Notes: generated by a model not told the origin, from the sequence alone. A stretch of DNA of 64,000 nucleotides from an uncultured Candidatus Binatia bacterium (GCA_958296235.1 OY282457.1:1550501-1614500), one strand, 5' to 3'. Positions 33,108 to 42,625 are shown, numbered from the stretch's first letter. Made by a program: numbers and translations.

Positions 33108-34457
33108 CTAGCCGAAGTGTCGGAGCAGGTGACACAGGATGCGAAAGCCGTCCTGCATATGGGACAGTTCGGCAAATTCGTTCGGCGCATGGTAGGCTTC
33201 ATTTCTGCCGAAACCGGTAATCTGCACGTCAAAGTCGTGCTCCTGCAGAAAGCGGACATAGGGCAGACTGCCCGTCAGGGCGAAGGGCTGAGCGTCGGGT
33301 CGTACGGCCGCAACCGCTTGGGCCAGGGCCGCATAGCCGGCTGAGGTCCGGTCACACGCCATTCCGCCGGACGGCGTTCCCAACATCTCAAACCGGGCCG
33401 TTCCGACCTGTCCGTTGCAGGCATAACGGCCCGGACCAAAGACCGGCAGTTGGCTGACATCCAGCCTTTCCATAAAGGCTGTCAGCCCTTTTTTCACCTC
33501 GTCGGGGTCATACCACGGCGTCAGACGAATATCGCCTTCAATACGGGCTGTAGACGGAATTTTCGTCAGCGTATCATTCTCAACCTGTACCCGCGTCGGT
33601 TTGAGTGACGACGGCGCTCGAAAACCGTACTCCCGCTCCTTTGGGTGAACGGGATAGTGGGTGTAAAACCACTGCTGGAGGGCGCGGGTCACTTCCGTGG
33701 CCAGTTCTGCGGCGTTAATCCCGTTTTGCGGCAGTCCCGAATGGCTGCCCCTGCCTTCAATAGCCAGTCGCCACAGGGCCATCCCGGCGGTTGCCGTTGT
33801 TGGTCCGAAGTCCGCGCTATCGATCCAATACAGCGGGCCGTTCTTGAGGCGATTGAGCCGGCCGTCCTTGACCAGCCGGCCGATCCCGACGCCGTGCGTG
33901 TTGGAGAGTTCTTCATCGGCAATAATGACCCCGACCACACTGTGGTCGAGTTCCACCTCAGATTCGGCGAGCTGGGCAAAGAGGTCGGTCAGAACGGCCA
34001 CATGGCCCAGGCAGTCGGTGACACCCCGCCCGTACAAACGGTCTCCCTCGACCTGCAACGCAAAGGGCGGGCGCTGCCAGTCTTTTGGGTCGGCCGGCAC
34101 CACATCGAGATGGGCGCCCACAAAAGCAACGGTCTGGTTGGCGCGTCCAGCAGAACGGCCCGGATAGCTCAGGATCAGATTGCCGCGGCCCTTCGCATAA
34201 CTCACCCGTTCCACCTGCAAGCGGCCGCGGGCGGTATAGGCGGATAGTTCGTCGAGAACGATATCTCCGGCAAGGTCTTCCTGTGGGGGCGGCTGCGCCT
34301 GAGACGGGGAATTCTGTAAGCGCTCCCCATTGGCGACCAGGGCCCGCAGGAGCCGCAGAAAACGCTCCGTATTCAGCCGCCACTGACCGAGGTCCGGGGG
34401 CGGAACGGGTTGGTGAGCGGCGCGCTGCCGGCTCCAGCGGCTCCAGGGCCAGGCCAT
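33108..34457 (-). CDS. M20 family metallopeptidase/deacylase
   Basis: The 449-residue enzyme is a two-zinc amidohydrolase of the M20 (ArgE/DapE/CPG2) family. The metal ligand and catalytic motif AFVGAHLDVVPADP is followed by LYGRGVTDCLGHVAVL and IIADEELSNTHGVGIG, carrying the bridging Asp and the catalytic Glu-Glu. The dimerisation lid domain contains EGRGSHSGLPQNGINAAE, and the last His ligand lies in NEAYHAPNEFAEL. ATG 34457 is chosen at the family start, 16 bp after the upstream carboxymuconolactone-decarboxylase-like gene's stop. The substrate, probably an N-acyl or dipeptide-like amide, is unknown. Confidence 0.9.
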   Translation of the reverse strand: MAWPWSRWSRQRAAHQPVPPPDLGQWRLNTERFLRLLRALVANGERLQNSPSQAQPPPQEDLAGDIVLDELSAYTARGRLQVERVSYAKGRGNLILSYPGRSAGRANQTVAFVGAHLDVVPADPKDWQRPPFALQVEGDRLYGRGVTDCLGHVAVLTDLFAQLAESEVELDHSVVGVIIADEELSNTHGVGIGRLVKDGRLNRLKNGPLYWIDSADFGPTTATAGMALWRLAIEGRGSHSGLPQNGINAAELATEVTRALQQWFYTHYPVHPKEREYGFRAPSSLKPTRVQVENDTLTKIPSTARIEGDIRLTPWYDPDEVKKGLTAFMERLDVSQLPVFGPGRYACNGQVGTARFEMLGTPSGGMACDRTSAGYAALAQAVAAVRPDAQPFALTGSLPYVRFLQEHDFDVQITGFGRNEAYHAPNEFAELSHMQDGFRILCHLLRHFG

Positions 34458-34473
34458 ATTGGGAGGCTGCTCC

Positions 34474-34851
34474 TTATACGCCCTCGGCTTCAAAGACTTC
34501 TTTGGCGACCTGAAACGCGTTGACGGCGGTTGGCGCGCCGGCATAAAAGGCCATCTGGATTAAAATCTCAATAATTTCTTCCTTGGTCAGACCGGCGTTC
34601 AGGCCATTGGCGATATGGCTCTTGAGCTGGGGCAGCCGCTGCAGGGCCGTCAGGGCCGCAATCACGGCCACGCTGCGCATTTTGAGCTCAAGCCCCGGTC
34701 GGGTCCAGACCCGTCCGAAGACGACTTCGTTCAACATCTCGTCAAGGTCCGGGGCAAGTTCGGCGAGCGCGCTGGCCGACTGCCCAAAGCGGTCTCCGCT
34801 CAGCTTTTTTCGGATTTCGATTCCCTTTTCCAGATCACTTTGGTTCGCCAT
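34474..34851 (-). CDS. Carboxymuconolactone decarboxylase family protein
   Basis: The 125-residue protein resembles PcaC-type CMD proteins: EKGIEIRKKLSGDRFGQSA, LNEVVFGRVWTRPGLELKMR and IANGLNAGLTKEEIIEILIQMAFYAG all match the family consensus. No CxxC pair typical of AhpD peroxidases is seen, so a decarboxylase or binding role is likelier. PcaC works in the protocatechuate branch of the beta-ketoadipate pathway, but no other pca genes are nearby. The ATG is at 34851 with AAGGAGGG before it. It is followed after 16 bp by the M20 gene. Confidence 0.87.
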   Translation of the reverse strand: MANQSDLEKGIEIRKKLSGDRFGQSASALAELAPDLDEMLNEVVFGRVWTRPGLELKMRSVAVIAALTALQRLPQLKSHIANGLNAGLTKEEIIEILIQMAFYAGAPTAVNAFQVAKEVFEAEGV

Positions 34852-35065
34852 CGCATCCCTCCTTGCCGCAGATATGTGGCCTGGGGACTATACCGCAGGG
34901 CCAGCGGCCGGCACAAGAGCGGCCCCGGCCGGCTGCTCTTCTTGCCGCCCTTCCCCGCGCCTGCTCTTGCCTGCTCCCGGCCTTGTTCTTGACAGACCCA
35001 CTCCGGGCATGCTCAACACAAACAGAGACTCAGCAGGGGCGTGGGTGGAGCACAGGAGGGAATAC

Positions 35066-36151
35066 GTGAGATTTGGCCTTTTCTACCAGTTACCGTGCGC
35101 GGATACTCAGACACAGGCAGCGCGCTATCAAGATACCATTGAACAGATCGTTCACGCTGAGCAGCTGGGTTTCGATTGTGCCTGGCTGGCGGAGCTGCAC
35201 TTTTACAAGCACTTCTCGATTATGTCGTCGCCCCTGATTGTGGCCACGGCTATTGCCCAACGGACCCAGCGCATTCGTCTGGGCATTGCCGTCAACCTGC
35301 TGCCGCTCTGGCACCCGGTCCGCAACGCCGAAGAGGGCGCGACGGTCGATCTGTTGAGTAACGGCCGCCTGGAGTTCGGCGTCGGACGCGGGACGATCCC
35401 GCTCCATTTTGCCGGCTTTGATCGCTCCCGGGACGACAGCCGGGAGCGCTTTGAAGAAAGCCTGGAGATCATCAAACGGGCCTGGACGAATGAGTCGTTT
35501 TCCTATGACGGCAGCTATTATACAATTCCAGAAACCAGTGTCGTACCCAGACCGCTGCAACAGCCCCATCCGCCCATCAGGATCGCCGCAAACAGCCCGG
35601 AGACCGCGGTGTTTGCCGGGAAAATCGGCCATCCGATCTTTGTGGCCTCGGTCACCAATCCCCTGCCCAAGATGTTTGAGCAAGTCGCGACCTATCGCCA
35701 CGCCTGGGACGAACACACCCCCCATGACGGACAGGCCACCCATCCCATGTATCCACCCCAGGATGTCTCAACCATGTTTTTTATGCATCCGGGTGAAAGC
35801 CTGGAGCAGGTCCGCCAGACGCTAGAGCCGAGTATTCGACATTACTTCGGGAGCGTCCTGGGCATGATGACAAGCGGCACAACAAAACAAGAAGACATGC
35901 AGTCGTATCGCTATACCGCGGAGATCCGCAAAAACCTGGAGAGCATCACCTTTGAGCAAGTCGTCGACAGCATGGCCATTTTCGGCCCCGCCGACGCCTG
36001 TGTGGACCGGATTCGCCAGCTCCATCAAAAGCTCAACATGAACGAGCTGATCTGCTGGTTTAATCCGGGCGGCCTGGTGCCACATGAGCAGGTCAAGGCC
36101 GCCATGACCCGTTTTGCGCAGACCGTCATTCCTGAGGTCAAAGATCTCTAG
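35066..36151 (+). CDS. LLM-class flavin-dependent monooxygenase (3)
   Basis: The protein of about 361 residues is of the alkanal monooxygenase alpha-like LLM group. It begins VRFGLFYQLPCADTQTQAAR, has FDCAWLAELHFYKHFSIMSS, RIRLGIAVNLLPLWHPVRNA and RLEFGVGRGTIPLHFAGFD. The start is GTG 35066 with AGGAGGG at 35054-35060; the frame is open upstream but unlike the family. It leads the plus-strand group with two amidohydrolases, a SnoaL-like protein and hydantoinase genes and may oxidise the starting compound. FMN rather than F420 is suggested by the luciferase-like N-terminus, but this is not certain. Confidence 0.87.
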   Translation: MRFGLFYQLPCADTQTQAARYQDTIEQIVHAEQLGFDCAWLAELHFYKHFSIMSSPLIVATAIAQRTQRIRLGIAVNLLPLWHPVRNAEEGATVDLLSNGRLEFGVGRGTIPLHFAGFDRSRDDSRERFEESLEIIKRAWTNESFSYDGSYYTIPETSVVPRPLQQPHPPIRIAANSPETAVFAGKIGHPIFVASVTNPLPKMFEQVATYRHAWDEHTPHDGQATHPMYPPQDVSTMFFMHPGESLEQVRQTLEPSIRHYFGSVLGMMTSGTTKQEDMQSYRYTAEIRKNLESITFEQVVDSMAIFGPADACVDRIRQLHQKLNMNELICWFNPGGLVPHEQVKAAMTRFAQTVIPEVKDL

Positions 36152-36245
36152 GCCAAAAATCCGTTTTGTCTTGGGTCAGAAATACGCTAGATAAGAGCAA
36201 TACTGCTTAACACCAGGTTTGAGAACACTATAGAGGAGGGTCGCT

Positions 36246-37520
36246 ATGGGACGTATATTTTTTCGCGGGGTGAATCTGATTGACGGTGAGCATAAGCCAC
36301 AACCCAACTCCACCGTGGTGGTGCAGGGACAGCGCATCAAGGCGGTTGGGAAAAATGGCAATGTGCCCAACCCCACAGCCAGGGATGTGGTGTATGATCT
36401 CGGTGGGAAATCCCTCATGCCGGGTATGGTCCAGTGCCACTATCATGTCGCCTACGCCAATGTCGGCGACATGAACGATATTGACATGAAATATCCGCCG
36501 ACCTATTTGACGCTCATCGCGGCCAAGAATGCGGAGCTGCTGCTGAGTTGTGGCTACACGGGGGCGGCTGGCGCGGGCACGATGCACAACATCGATGTCA
36601 CGCTGAAAAAGGCCATTAACTCAGGCATGATTCCGGGCCCGCGGTTTCTGGCCTGCGGCCGGGATGTGGTAACCACCGGCGATTCGGTCGATTGTCATCC
36701 CAGCTTCTGGAAGATGGGCATGGACGGCCTGGCCCGCGTGTGCGACGGACCGGACGATTTTCGCAAGGCCGTGCGTGAAGAAATCAAGCTGGGCGTGGAT
36801 ATCATTAAGCTCTACCCGACCGGCGGACATGGCCTGATGTGGGACGAGGACACCATGACCATGAGCCAGGACGAAATCGATGCGGCAACTACAGCCGCCC
36901 ATGAACGGGGCCGGAAAATACGGGGCCACATCATTTCCAAGAAAGGCATCCTGGCCGCCCTCAAAGCCGGCATGGACGTCATTGACCACGGCGACCGGAT
37001 GGACGACGAGTGCATTGAGGGCATGCTCGAACAAGAGACTTTTGTGGTGCCGAGCTTATACTTCCCGTGGAAGGTCGTCGAGGAAAAACGCCGCACGGGT
37101 TCGAGTGAGTGGGGCGGTGTTGACAGCATGGAGCGGAATCTGGAGCACTCGTATGAGGTCCTGCCCAAGGCCAACAAGGCCGGGGTGAAACTGGTCATCG
37201 GGGACGATTTCGGTATCGCCGCCATGCCCCACGGCGAGTACGCCTGCGAGTTGGAAGCCTATGTCAAAGGTGCCGGCATCCCGGCCAACGAAGTCCTGCG
37301 CTGGGCCACCAAGAACGGCGCAGAGTTGCTCGGTCGGGGCGATGAGCTGGGGACCATCGAGCCGGGCAAGATCGCCGACCTCCTCATCGTCAAAGGCAAT
37401 CCGGCCAGAGACATCACCATCCTGCAGGACAAAAAGAACCTGCACGCCATCATGAAGGAGGGGGAGTTTTACCGGAACGAGTTGACCCCAAGCCGAGCCA
37501 GACTCCAGAAAGCCGCGTAG
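36246..37520 (+). CDS. Amidohydrolase (imidazolonepropionase/prolidase-like)
   Basis: The 424-residue metal-dependent amidohydrolase has a small beta-sandwich plus TIM barrel. Metal-binding motifs are visible in order: MVQCHYHVAYANV (HxH), the Lys of DIIKLYPTGGHGL, RKIRGHIISK, DVIDHGDRMDDE, and the final Asp in VIGDDFGIAAMPHG. The closing segment GTIEPGKIADLLIVKGNP is typical of cyclic-amidohydrolase, imidazolonepropionase-like proteins. ATG 36246 follows GAGGAGGG. A strong terminator follows, so it may be transcribed with the LLM gene upstream rather than the genes downstream. The substrate is unknown. Confidence 0.9.
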   Translation: MGRIFFRGVNLIDGEHKPQPNSTVVVQGQRIKAVGKNGNVPNPTARDVVYDLGGKSLMPGMVQCHYHVAYANVGDMNDIDMKYPPTYLTLIAAKNAELLLSCGYTGAAGAGTMHNIDVTLKKAINSGMIPGPRFLACGRDVVTTGDSVDCHPSFWKMGMDGLARVCDGPDDFRKAVREEIKLGVDIIKLYPTGGHGLMWDEDTMTMSQDEIDAATTAAHERGRKIRGHIISKKGILAALKAGMDVIDHGDRMDDECIEGMLEQETFVVPSLYFPWKVVEEKRRTGSSEWGGVDSMERNLEHSYEVLPKANKAGVKLVIGDDFGIAAMPHGEYACELEAYVKGAGIPANEVLRWATKNGAELLGRGDELGTIEPGKIADLLIVKGNPARDITILQDKKNLHAIMKEGEFYRNELTPSRARLQKAA

Positions 37521-37545
37521 TCGCCAGCAGGCAATACACTTCCAG

Positions 37546-37577
37546 AGGGGCACGGCCTGCCGTGCCCCTTTTTGTTT
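37546..37577 (+). terminator. Strong rho-independent terminator
   Basis: AGGGGCACGGC (37546-37556) and GCCGTGCCCCT (37559-37569) form a near-perfect 11-bp inverted repeat followed by TTTTGTTT. It ends the transcript of the imidazolonepropionase-like gene and separates it from the next amidohydrolase. Confidence 0.9.
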
Positions 37578-37636
37578 GTGTCCAGGCTTTTCAAGTCGTC
37601 CGTCTTTCGCTACGAGAAGAGGAGGAGAGGAAGCGT

Positions 37637-38770
37637 ATGAGCCGGATTGTTGACGCGGACAGCCATTTCATGGAGCCGCTCGATTTATGGGAGCGCTATA
37701 TTGAACCGGAGTTTCGAGAGCGCTGCCTGCGCTTCACCCAGGACCCGCAGACCGGCACGCATGCCATGCTCGTCAACAAATCAAAACGGATTCGTGGGGT
37801 GGGTGAGTTCAGCATGGAAGACATGCTTGGCGTCGGCGTGGGCTACGGCCAGAAGGAGGCCGGCTCCGGGCTGGGTTCTTTTGACTTTTCCAGTGCGTTT
37901 AATAATACCCTCGAAGACATGGACCGGCGGATCGCCTATTTGGACAACGAGGGCTTTGAATGCCAGTTTATCTATCCGACGCTGGGGCTGATGTGGGAGG
38001 GCCAGGTGACCGACCCGGATTTGGCCGCCGCCCATTGTCGCGCCTATAACACCTGGACGCTGGAGGTGTGCGCCAATCACCGCAGCCGGCTGTATCCGGT
38101 CGGACATGTTTCTCTGCGCCACCCCGCGCACGCCGTGCGCGAGATCGAACGCCTGGCCAAGGCCGGCGTCCGCACGATCTTTGTGGGCGCCCTGCCGGTT
38201 GACGGCAAGAGTTTCGGCAGTCCGGATTTTGACCCGGTCTGGGACGCCGCCCAGCATCACGACCTGGCGGTCGGCATCCATCTGGTCGTACACCGTAACT
38301 ACCTGGGTCACGACTGGTATACGGACCGCCGACCGGGCTTCATGTTCCTGAGTATGAATGGCATTCAGGACCCCCGCATGGCCCTCACCACTATGGTCTA
38401 CGACGGGGTGTTTGAGCGCTTTCCCAGGCTCCGCGTCGCCACTATTGAATCCGCCAGCGGCTGGGTCGTGGAATGGCTCGACCGCCTCGATTACCGCTAC
38501 AGCTATATGGGCCACTCGTGCCAGATGGAGCGGCCGGCCAGCGAGTATTTTGAGCGGAACATCTGGATTGCGGCCGACCCGGATGAGCGCCTGCTGCCCT
38601 ATATGGTTGAGTTGCTCGGCGACCACAAGTTTTTTATTGGCTCGGACTATCCGCATGCGGAGGGCTTTACCGATCCGGTTGCCAAAGCGCGGAACGCCTT
38701 ACACCGCCTGCCGGCGGCCTCGGTCAACAAAATATTGGGAGAAAACGCGGTCCAGTTTTTTGGGCTCTAA
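37637..38770 (+). CDS. Amidohydrolase family 2 protein (ACMSD-like TIM barrel)
   Basis: The 377-residue protein is of the amidohydrolase-2 (PF04909-type) family that includes decarboxylases and lactone or ring hydrolases. The N-terminal metal motif reads RIVDADSHFMEPLDLW, the centre has GIHLVVHRNYLGHDW, and the C-terminal Asp ligand lies in FIGSDYPHAEGFTD. ATG 37637 has GGAGGAGAGGAAGCGT just before it. A SnoaL-like gene follows after 19 bp. Proteins of this type with flanking SnoaL and hydantoinase genes appear in catabolic islands; whether this one hydrolyses or decarboxylates is not clear. Confidence 0.88.
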   Translation: MSRIVDADSHFMEPLDLWERYIEPEFRERCLRFTQDPQTGTHAMLVNKSKRIRGVGEFSMEDMLGVGVGYGQKEAGSGLGSFDFSSAFNNTLEDMDRRIAYLDNEGFECQFIYPTLGLMWEGQVTDPDLAAAHCRAYNTWTLEVCANHRSRLYPVGHVSLRHPAHAVREIERLAKAGVRTIFVGALPVDGKSFGSPDFDPVWDAAQHHDLAVGIHLVVHRNYLGHDWYTDRRPGFMFLSMNGIQDPRMALTTMVYDGVFERFPRLRVATIESASGWVVEWLDRLDYRYSYMGHSCQMERPASEYFERNIWIAADPDERLLPYMVELLGDHKFFIGSDYPHAEGFTDPVAKARNALHRLPAASVNKILGENAVQFFGL

Positions 38771-38789
38771 ACCAAGTCAGGAGGGAACT

Positions 38790-39260
38790 ATGAATCTCGA
38801 AGACATCGCCCAACGCGTCCAAACGCTCGAAGACGTCGAGGCTATAAAAAAGCTCAAGGCCCGCTACTGTGCCGGGGCGGACGAGCGTGATGAAGACAAG
38901 TTTGTCGGCTGCTTCACGGAAGATGCCGTCTGGGACGGCGGCAATTTCGGCCACTATGAGGGCAAGGCAGCCATTCGGGAATTTTTTGGCACTATTCCTC
39001 AGGTCCTGTCATTTGCCATCCACTACGTGATGAATCCCCGCATTGAGGTCAACGGGGACAAGGCGACCGGCTATTGGTATCTGCTGGAGCCCTGCACCAT
39101 GCTCGAAGGCGGCGAACAAGCGGTCTGGGGGATAGCCAAATACGAAGAAGAATACGTCCGGGTGGACGGCGAGTGGAAAATACGCAACCTGATCCTCGCT
39201 CCAGAATGCTGGACCCCGTTTGAACAAGGCTGGGTCAATCAGCAGTTTCTCGAGCAGTAG
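38790..39260 (+). CDS. SnoaL-like (NTF2-fold) protein
   Basis: The 156-residue protein has a nuclear-transport-factor-2-like cone fold, as in SnoaL polyketide cyclases, scytalone dehydratase and ring-hydroxylating dioxygenase beta subunits. Visible signatures are VEAIKKLKARYCAGADERDED, FTEDAVWDGGNFGHYEG and YVRVDGEWKIRNLIL. Such proteins are cofactor-free lyases, isomerases or binding subunits. ATG 38790 has AGGAGGG 4-10 bases before it. It is sandwiched between the amidohydrolase-2 gene and the hyuA-like gene, so it probably acts on an intermediate of the same pathway. Confidence 0.85.
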   Translation: MNLEDIAQRVQTLEDVEAIKKLKARYCAGADERDEDKFVGCFTEDAVWDGGNFGHYEGKAAIREFFGTIPQVLSFAIHYVMNPRIEVNGDKATGYWYLLEPCTMLEGGEQAVWGIAKYEEEYVRVDGEWKIRNLILAPECWTPFEQGWVNQQFLEQ

Positions 39261-39302
39261 TCAGAGGGGCGCGCCCCCGGCAGGCAGCGCCCATAACAGA
39301 CC

Positions 39303-41378
39303 ATGACAACCTACAGCTTAGGCGTCGACGTCGGCGGGACCTTCACCGATCTCGTGTGCGCGGACGAGGCCGGACAGACGCAGACCGAGAAAGTCCTGAC
39401 AACTGGAGAGAACCAGGCCCTGGGCGTGCTCAACGGCATCGGCAAGCTGGCCCTCAAATACGGACTGGCCGAACAGGATTTTCTCAGCCGGATAGCGGTT
39501 GTTGTCCACGGCACAACGGTCGCCACCAACACCATGCTGGAATACACCGGCGCCACCACCGGGCTGATCACCACCGCCGGCTTTCGCGACACCATAGAGA
39601 TCCGTCGCAACTATAAAGAGGCGGCTTTTGATATTCACCTCCCGGCCCCGTATCAGATCGTCCCGCGCCGCCGGCGTCTCGGCGTGACCGAGCGGATTGA
39701 TTACGCCGGTCAGGTCGTCAAACCCCTGGCGGAAGCCGAGGTCCGCGCAGCCGTACAGCGCCTGGCGGACATGCAGGTCGAAGCCATAGCCGTGTGTTAT
39801 CTGTTTGCGTTTTTGAATCCCGTTCACGAGCTTCGGACGCGTGCGCTTATTCGGGAGCGCCTGCCCGAGGTCCATATCTCACTGTCGTCAGAGGTTCTGC
39901 CCCAGGTCCGCGAATTCGAGCGCCTGAGCACAACCCTGGTCGATGCCTATGTCACCCCGCGTTTACAAAAGTATGTGGAGCGGCTGGACACGGAGTTTCG
40001 TCAGCGCGGATTTCAGGGCGACATCTTCATCATGCAGGGCAATGGCGGCATCGTGGGCCTGGAACAGGCCGGCGCCCACGGCGTCCAGGCCCTCCTGTCC
40101 GGGCCGGCCAGCGGCGTGGTGGCCGGCGCGTATCTGGGCCAGGCGTCCGGCTTTAAGGATGTCATCACCGTTGATATGGGGGGCACGAGCTTCGACGTCT
40201 GCCTGGTGCAGGACGGGCGACCCAAAACCGGCACCGATCAATGGATGAGTCGCTACCGGATTGCAGTGCCGTTTATTGATATTCACACCATCGGCGCTGG
40301 TGGCGGCAGTATCGCCTGGGTCGATGAGGGAGGCGCGCTGCGCGTTGGCCCACAGAGCGCGGGCGCCCATCCGGGTCCGGCGTGTTATGGCTTTGGCGGC
40401 CAGGAGGCCACGGTCACGGATGCGGACGTGGTACTGGGTTATATCAGCCCCGAGTCTTTCTTGGGCGGCGCAATGCGGCTGGACGCTGAGGCCGCCCGAC
40501 AGGCAATCGAGACCAGGGTTGCTCAGCCGCTGGAGATGAGCCTGCTGGAAGCGGCCAGCGGTATTTTTCGCATTGTCAATAACGGTATGAGCAATAGCGT
40601 TCGGCGGGTTTCTCTGGCAAAAGGCTATGACCCACGTGACTTCGCGCTGACCGCGTTCGGCGGCGCCGGGGCCATTCATGCCGGGGCGCTGGTCGAAGAC
40701 CTTGGCATTCAGACCATTCTGATTCCCAAAGGCACAGCGCCCGTCCTGTGCGCCCTGGGCGACCTCTTGTCCGACCTGCGGGTGAGTCGGGTCCGGAGTT
40801 TCTATGCGCGTGGGAGCGCCCTGGACCTGGAGGCCATGAACGCCCAGTTCCGGCATATGCGCGAGGAAGCCCTGGGGTTGTTCGGGAGTCAGCAGCGCCA
40901 CCTGGGCCAGACTTTTGCCCAATTCTCGCTTGAGATGCGCTATATCGGCCAGACACACGAAGTGACGGTTCCCGTTGCCAGGCAGGCAGAACAGCTCAAT
41001 ACCACAGATATAGCCATGACTATCCAGGGCTTTCACAATCTGCATGAACAATTATACACCTTTCAGAAACCCGAGGACGAAGTCGAAATTCTCAATATCC
41101 ACCTCGACCTCGTTGGACACAGAGCAAAACCGAGCTTGCAAACAGCCCCCCGGGGCAGTCGGGCGGCTCAGGTTGCATTGCAGGGCACTCGGCCGGTCTA
41201 TGCGGCCTCGGCCCAAGACTATATTGAGACGGATATTTACAATGGAGAGCAACTCGCGCCGGGGCATTGCGTTGTCGGCCCGGCCATCATCGAAGAGGCC
41301 CGCACCTCCATCGTCCTTTTTGCCGGCCAGCGGGCAACCCTCGACGAGCATCTCACCTATGTGATTGAGGTCGAGTGA
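39303..41378 (+). CDS. Hydantoinase A / oxoprolinase family (ATP-dependent, HyuA)
   Basis: The 691-residue protein is of the hydantoinase/oxoprolinase/acetone carboxylase alpha family. The first nucleotide-binding motif is YSLGVDVGGTFTDLVCADE, then HGTTVATNTMLEYTGAT and, at about residue 285, VDMGGTSFDVCLVQDG in the ASKHA-like second phosphate loop. It also contains GPQSAGAHPGPACYGFGG, a family signature. With HyuB it hydrolyses or carboxylates cyclic amides (hydantoins, oxoproline) or ketones using ATP. Its stop is one base from the next ATG, so it is in one operon with two HyuB genes. Confidence 0.93.
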   Translation: MTTYSLGVDVGGTFTDLVCADEAGQTQTEKVLTTGENQALGVLNGIGKLALKYGLAEQDFLSRIAVVVHGTTVATNTMLEYTGATTGLITTAGFRDTIEIRRNYKEAAFDIHLPAPYQIVPRRRRLGVTERIDYAGQVVKPLAEAEVRAAVQRLADMQVEAIAVCYLFAFLNPVHELRTRALIRERLPEVHISLSSEVLPQVREFERLSTTLVDAYVTPRLQKYVERLDTEFRQRGFQGDIFIMQGNGGIVGLEQAGAHGVQALLSGPASGVVAGAYLGQASGFKDVITVDMGGTSFDVCLVQDGRPKTGTDQWMSRYRIAVPFIDIHTIGAGGGSIAWVDEGGALRVGPQSAGAHPGPACYGFGGQEATVTDADVVLGYISPESFLGGAMRLDAEAARQAIETRVAQPLEMSLLEAASGIFRIVNNGMSNSVRRVSLAKGYDPRDFALTAFGGAGAIHAGALVEDLGIQTILIPKGTAPVLCALGDLLSDLRVSRVRSFYARGSALDLEAMNAQFRHMREEALGLFGSQQRHLGQTFAQFSLEMRYIGQTHEVTVPVARQAEQLNTTDIAMTIQGFHNLHEQLYTFQKPEDEVEILNIHLDLVGHRAKPSLQTAPRGSRAAQVALQGTRPVYAASAQDYIETDIYNGEQLAPGHCVVGPAIIEEARTSIVLFAGQRATLDEHLTYVIEVE

Positions 41379-41379
41379 T

Positions 41380-42543
41380 ATGGCCTCCTCCCTCGACCCA
41401 GCCAAAGAAGTGAGCGCGGCCATAGGGGCGACCCTCGGACGGGCGCGGCCAGCGCTCCTGCGCCGCCTGGCCTCTTTAGCCTTAATCGATCGTCGGCATG
41501 TCAGCGTCGCACTCGCAACAGCAGACGGCCGCGTGGTGGGGATAGACCCAGCGGCGCGCCTGGGCATTGTCCGGGCGGTGGCCCGGACGGTCTGTGACGC
41601 CTTTTCCGACAACATCGCTGAGGGAGACGCCATCCTCACCAACGACCCGTTTTCGGGCGGGACGCATATTCAGGACCTGACGCTGCTGCGTCCCCTCTTT
41701 GTTGCCGGGCAACTCGTCGGCTGGGCCATTGTCCAGGCGCCTCTGCCCGACCTGGGAGGGATGGCTCTTGGCGGATATTATCCTTTTGCCCTCGAAATCT
41801 GGGCGGAGGGTATTCGGGTCACGCCAGTCAAGCTCTACCGCAAGGGTGCTCTGCAACGCGACGCGCTCACCATGCTGACCCTCAACAGCCGGCTGCCGCA
41901 TCTGGTCGGAAAAGACGTGCAGCATATGGTCGATATTCTGGAGTTAGCCAATACGGCCCTGGCCGTCCTGGCCGCCCGCCAGACTCCAGCGGTCTACACC
42001 CAGGCCCTTGACCGTATCATCACCGCCACTGCCGCTCGAACTCAGGCGGCCCTGTCTGAGCTGCCGCCCGGCGAGTGGCGGGGGGAGAGTGGGCCCATAC
42101 ACTGCTGTCTGGAAGAAGCGGATTTGCGCGTCACAGTCCGTCTGACCGTTTCAGACCAGTCGGTCGCACTCGATTTCTCCGGCAGTTCCCCCGCAGCCAA
42201 AGGCTTTGTGAATACCACCGCAGCCACTACTCAGGCCGCGGCAGCGCTTCCTTTTTTCGCTCTCTGGCCCTCCCTGCCTGCCAATGAGGGTATATTCCAG
42301 CGCCTCCACATATCAATTCCTGACGACACTTTTTTACACGCCAAGCTACCGATGTCTGTGGGCTGGTCGCCCTACCAACCGAGCCAGGCTGTCGTTCAGG
42401 CCGTTACGGCCGCCCTCGGTCAGACGCACCAGGCCCTGCCGCCCGCAGAGCAGTTGGCCGCGCCGGTCGCCTCACCGCCATTGCCTTTTGCTGTCACCGG
42501 GTGTGGCCGGCCCGGCTGTCCGTTCCCGACGCAGCCAGACTGA
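41380..42543 (+). CDS. Hydantoinase B family protein, C-terminally short
   Basis: The 387-residue protein is of the HyuB family, recognisable from ILTNDPFSGGTHIQDLTLL, DLGGMALGGYYPFALEIWAEG and LDFSGSSPAAKGFVNTTAA. Full-length HyuB is typically 500-650 residues, and the next gene encodes 579. This chain stops after the segment FQRLHISIPDDTFLHAKLP and a Pro-rich tail, lacking the C-terminal third. It may be a truncated paralogue or a naturally short subunit. ATG 41380 overlaps HyuA's end region with a 1-bp spacing. It has an unusually Ala/Leu-rich composition compared with the second HyuB. Confidence 0.85.
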   Translation: MASSLDPAKEVSAAIGATLGRARPALLRRLASLALIDRRHVSVALATADGRVVGIDPAARLGIVRAVARTVCDAFSDNIAEGDAILTNDPFSGGTHIQDLTLLRPLFVAGQLVGWAIVQAPLPDLGGMALGGYYPFALEIWAEGIRVTPVKLYRKGALQRDALTMLTLNSRLPHLVGKDVQHMVDILELANTALAVLAARQTPAVYTQALDRIITATAARTQAALSELPPGEWRGESGPIHCCLEEADLRVTVRLTVSDQSVALDFSGSSPAAKGFVNTTAATTQAAAALPFFALWPSLPANEGIFQRLHISIPDDTFLHAKLPMSVGWSPYQPSQAVVQAVTAALGQTHQALPPAEQLAAPVASPPLPFAVTGCGRPGCPFPTQPD

Positions 42544-42576
42544 AGGACTAGAATAAGGGAAGACCCCTCCCCCTGG

Positions 42577-42599
42577 CCCTCTCCCCTTGAGGAAGAGGG
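42577..42599 (+). repeat. Imperfect hairpin of CCCTCT...AGAGGG type
   Basis: CCCTCT (42577-42582) pairs with AGAGGG (42594-42599), with CC/GG also pairing inside. It lies 27 bp before the second HyuB start. C-rich/G-rich sequence of this kind is also seen near 45190-45260, so it may be part of a dispersed repeat family. Confidence 0.4.
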
Positions 42600-42625
42600 A
42601 AACGACGGAGCAAAGGAGAACACGC

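Noticed and set aside
39963-41051. 362-codon minus-strand frame opposite HyuA
   Set aside because: It overlaps the well-supported hyuA-like gene throughout and shows no family signatures.
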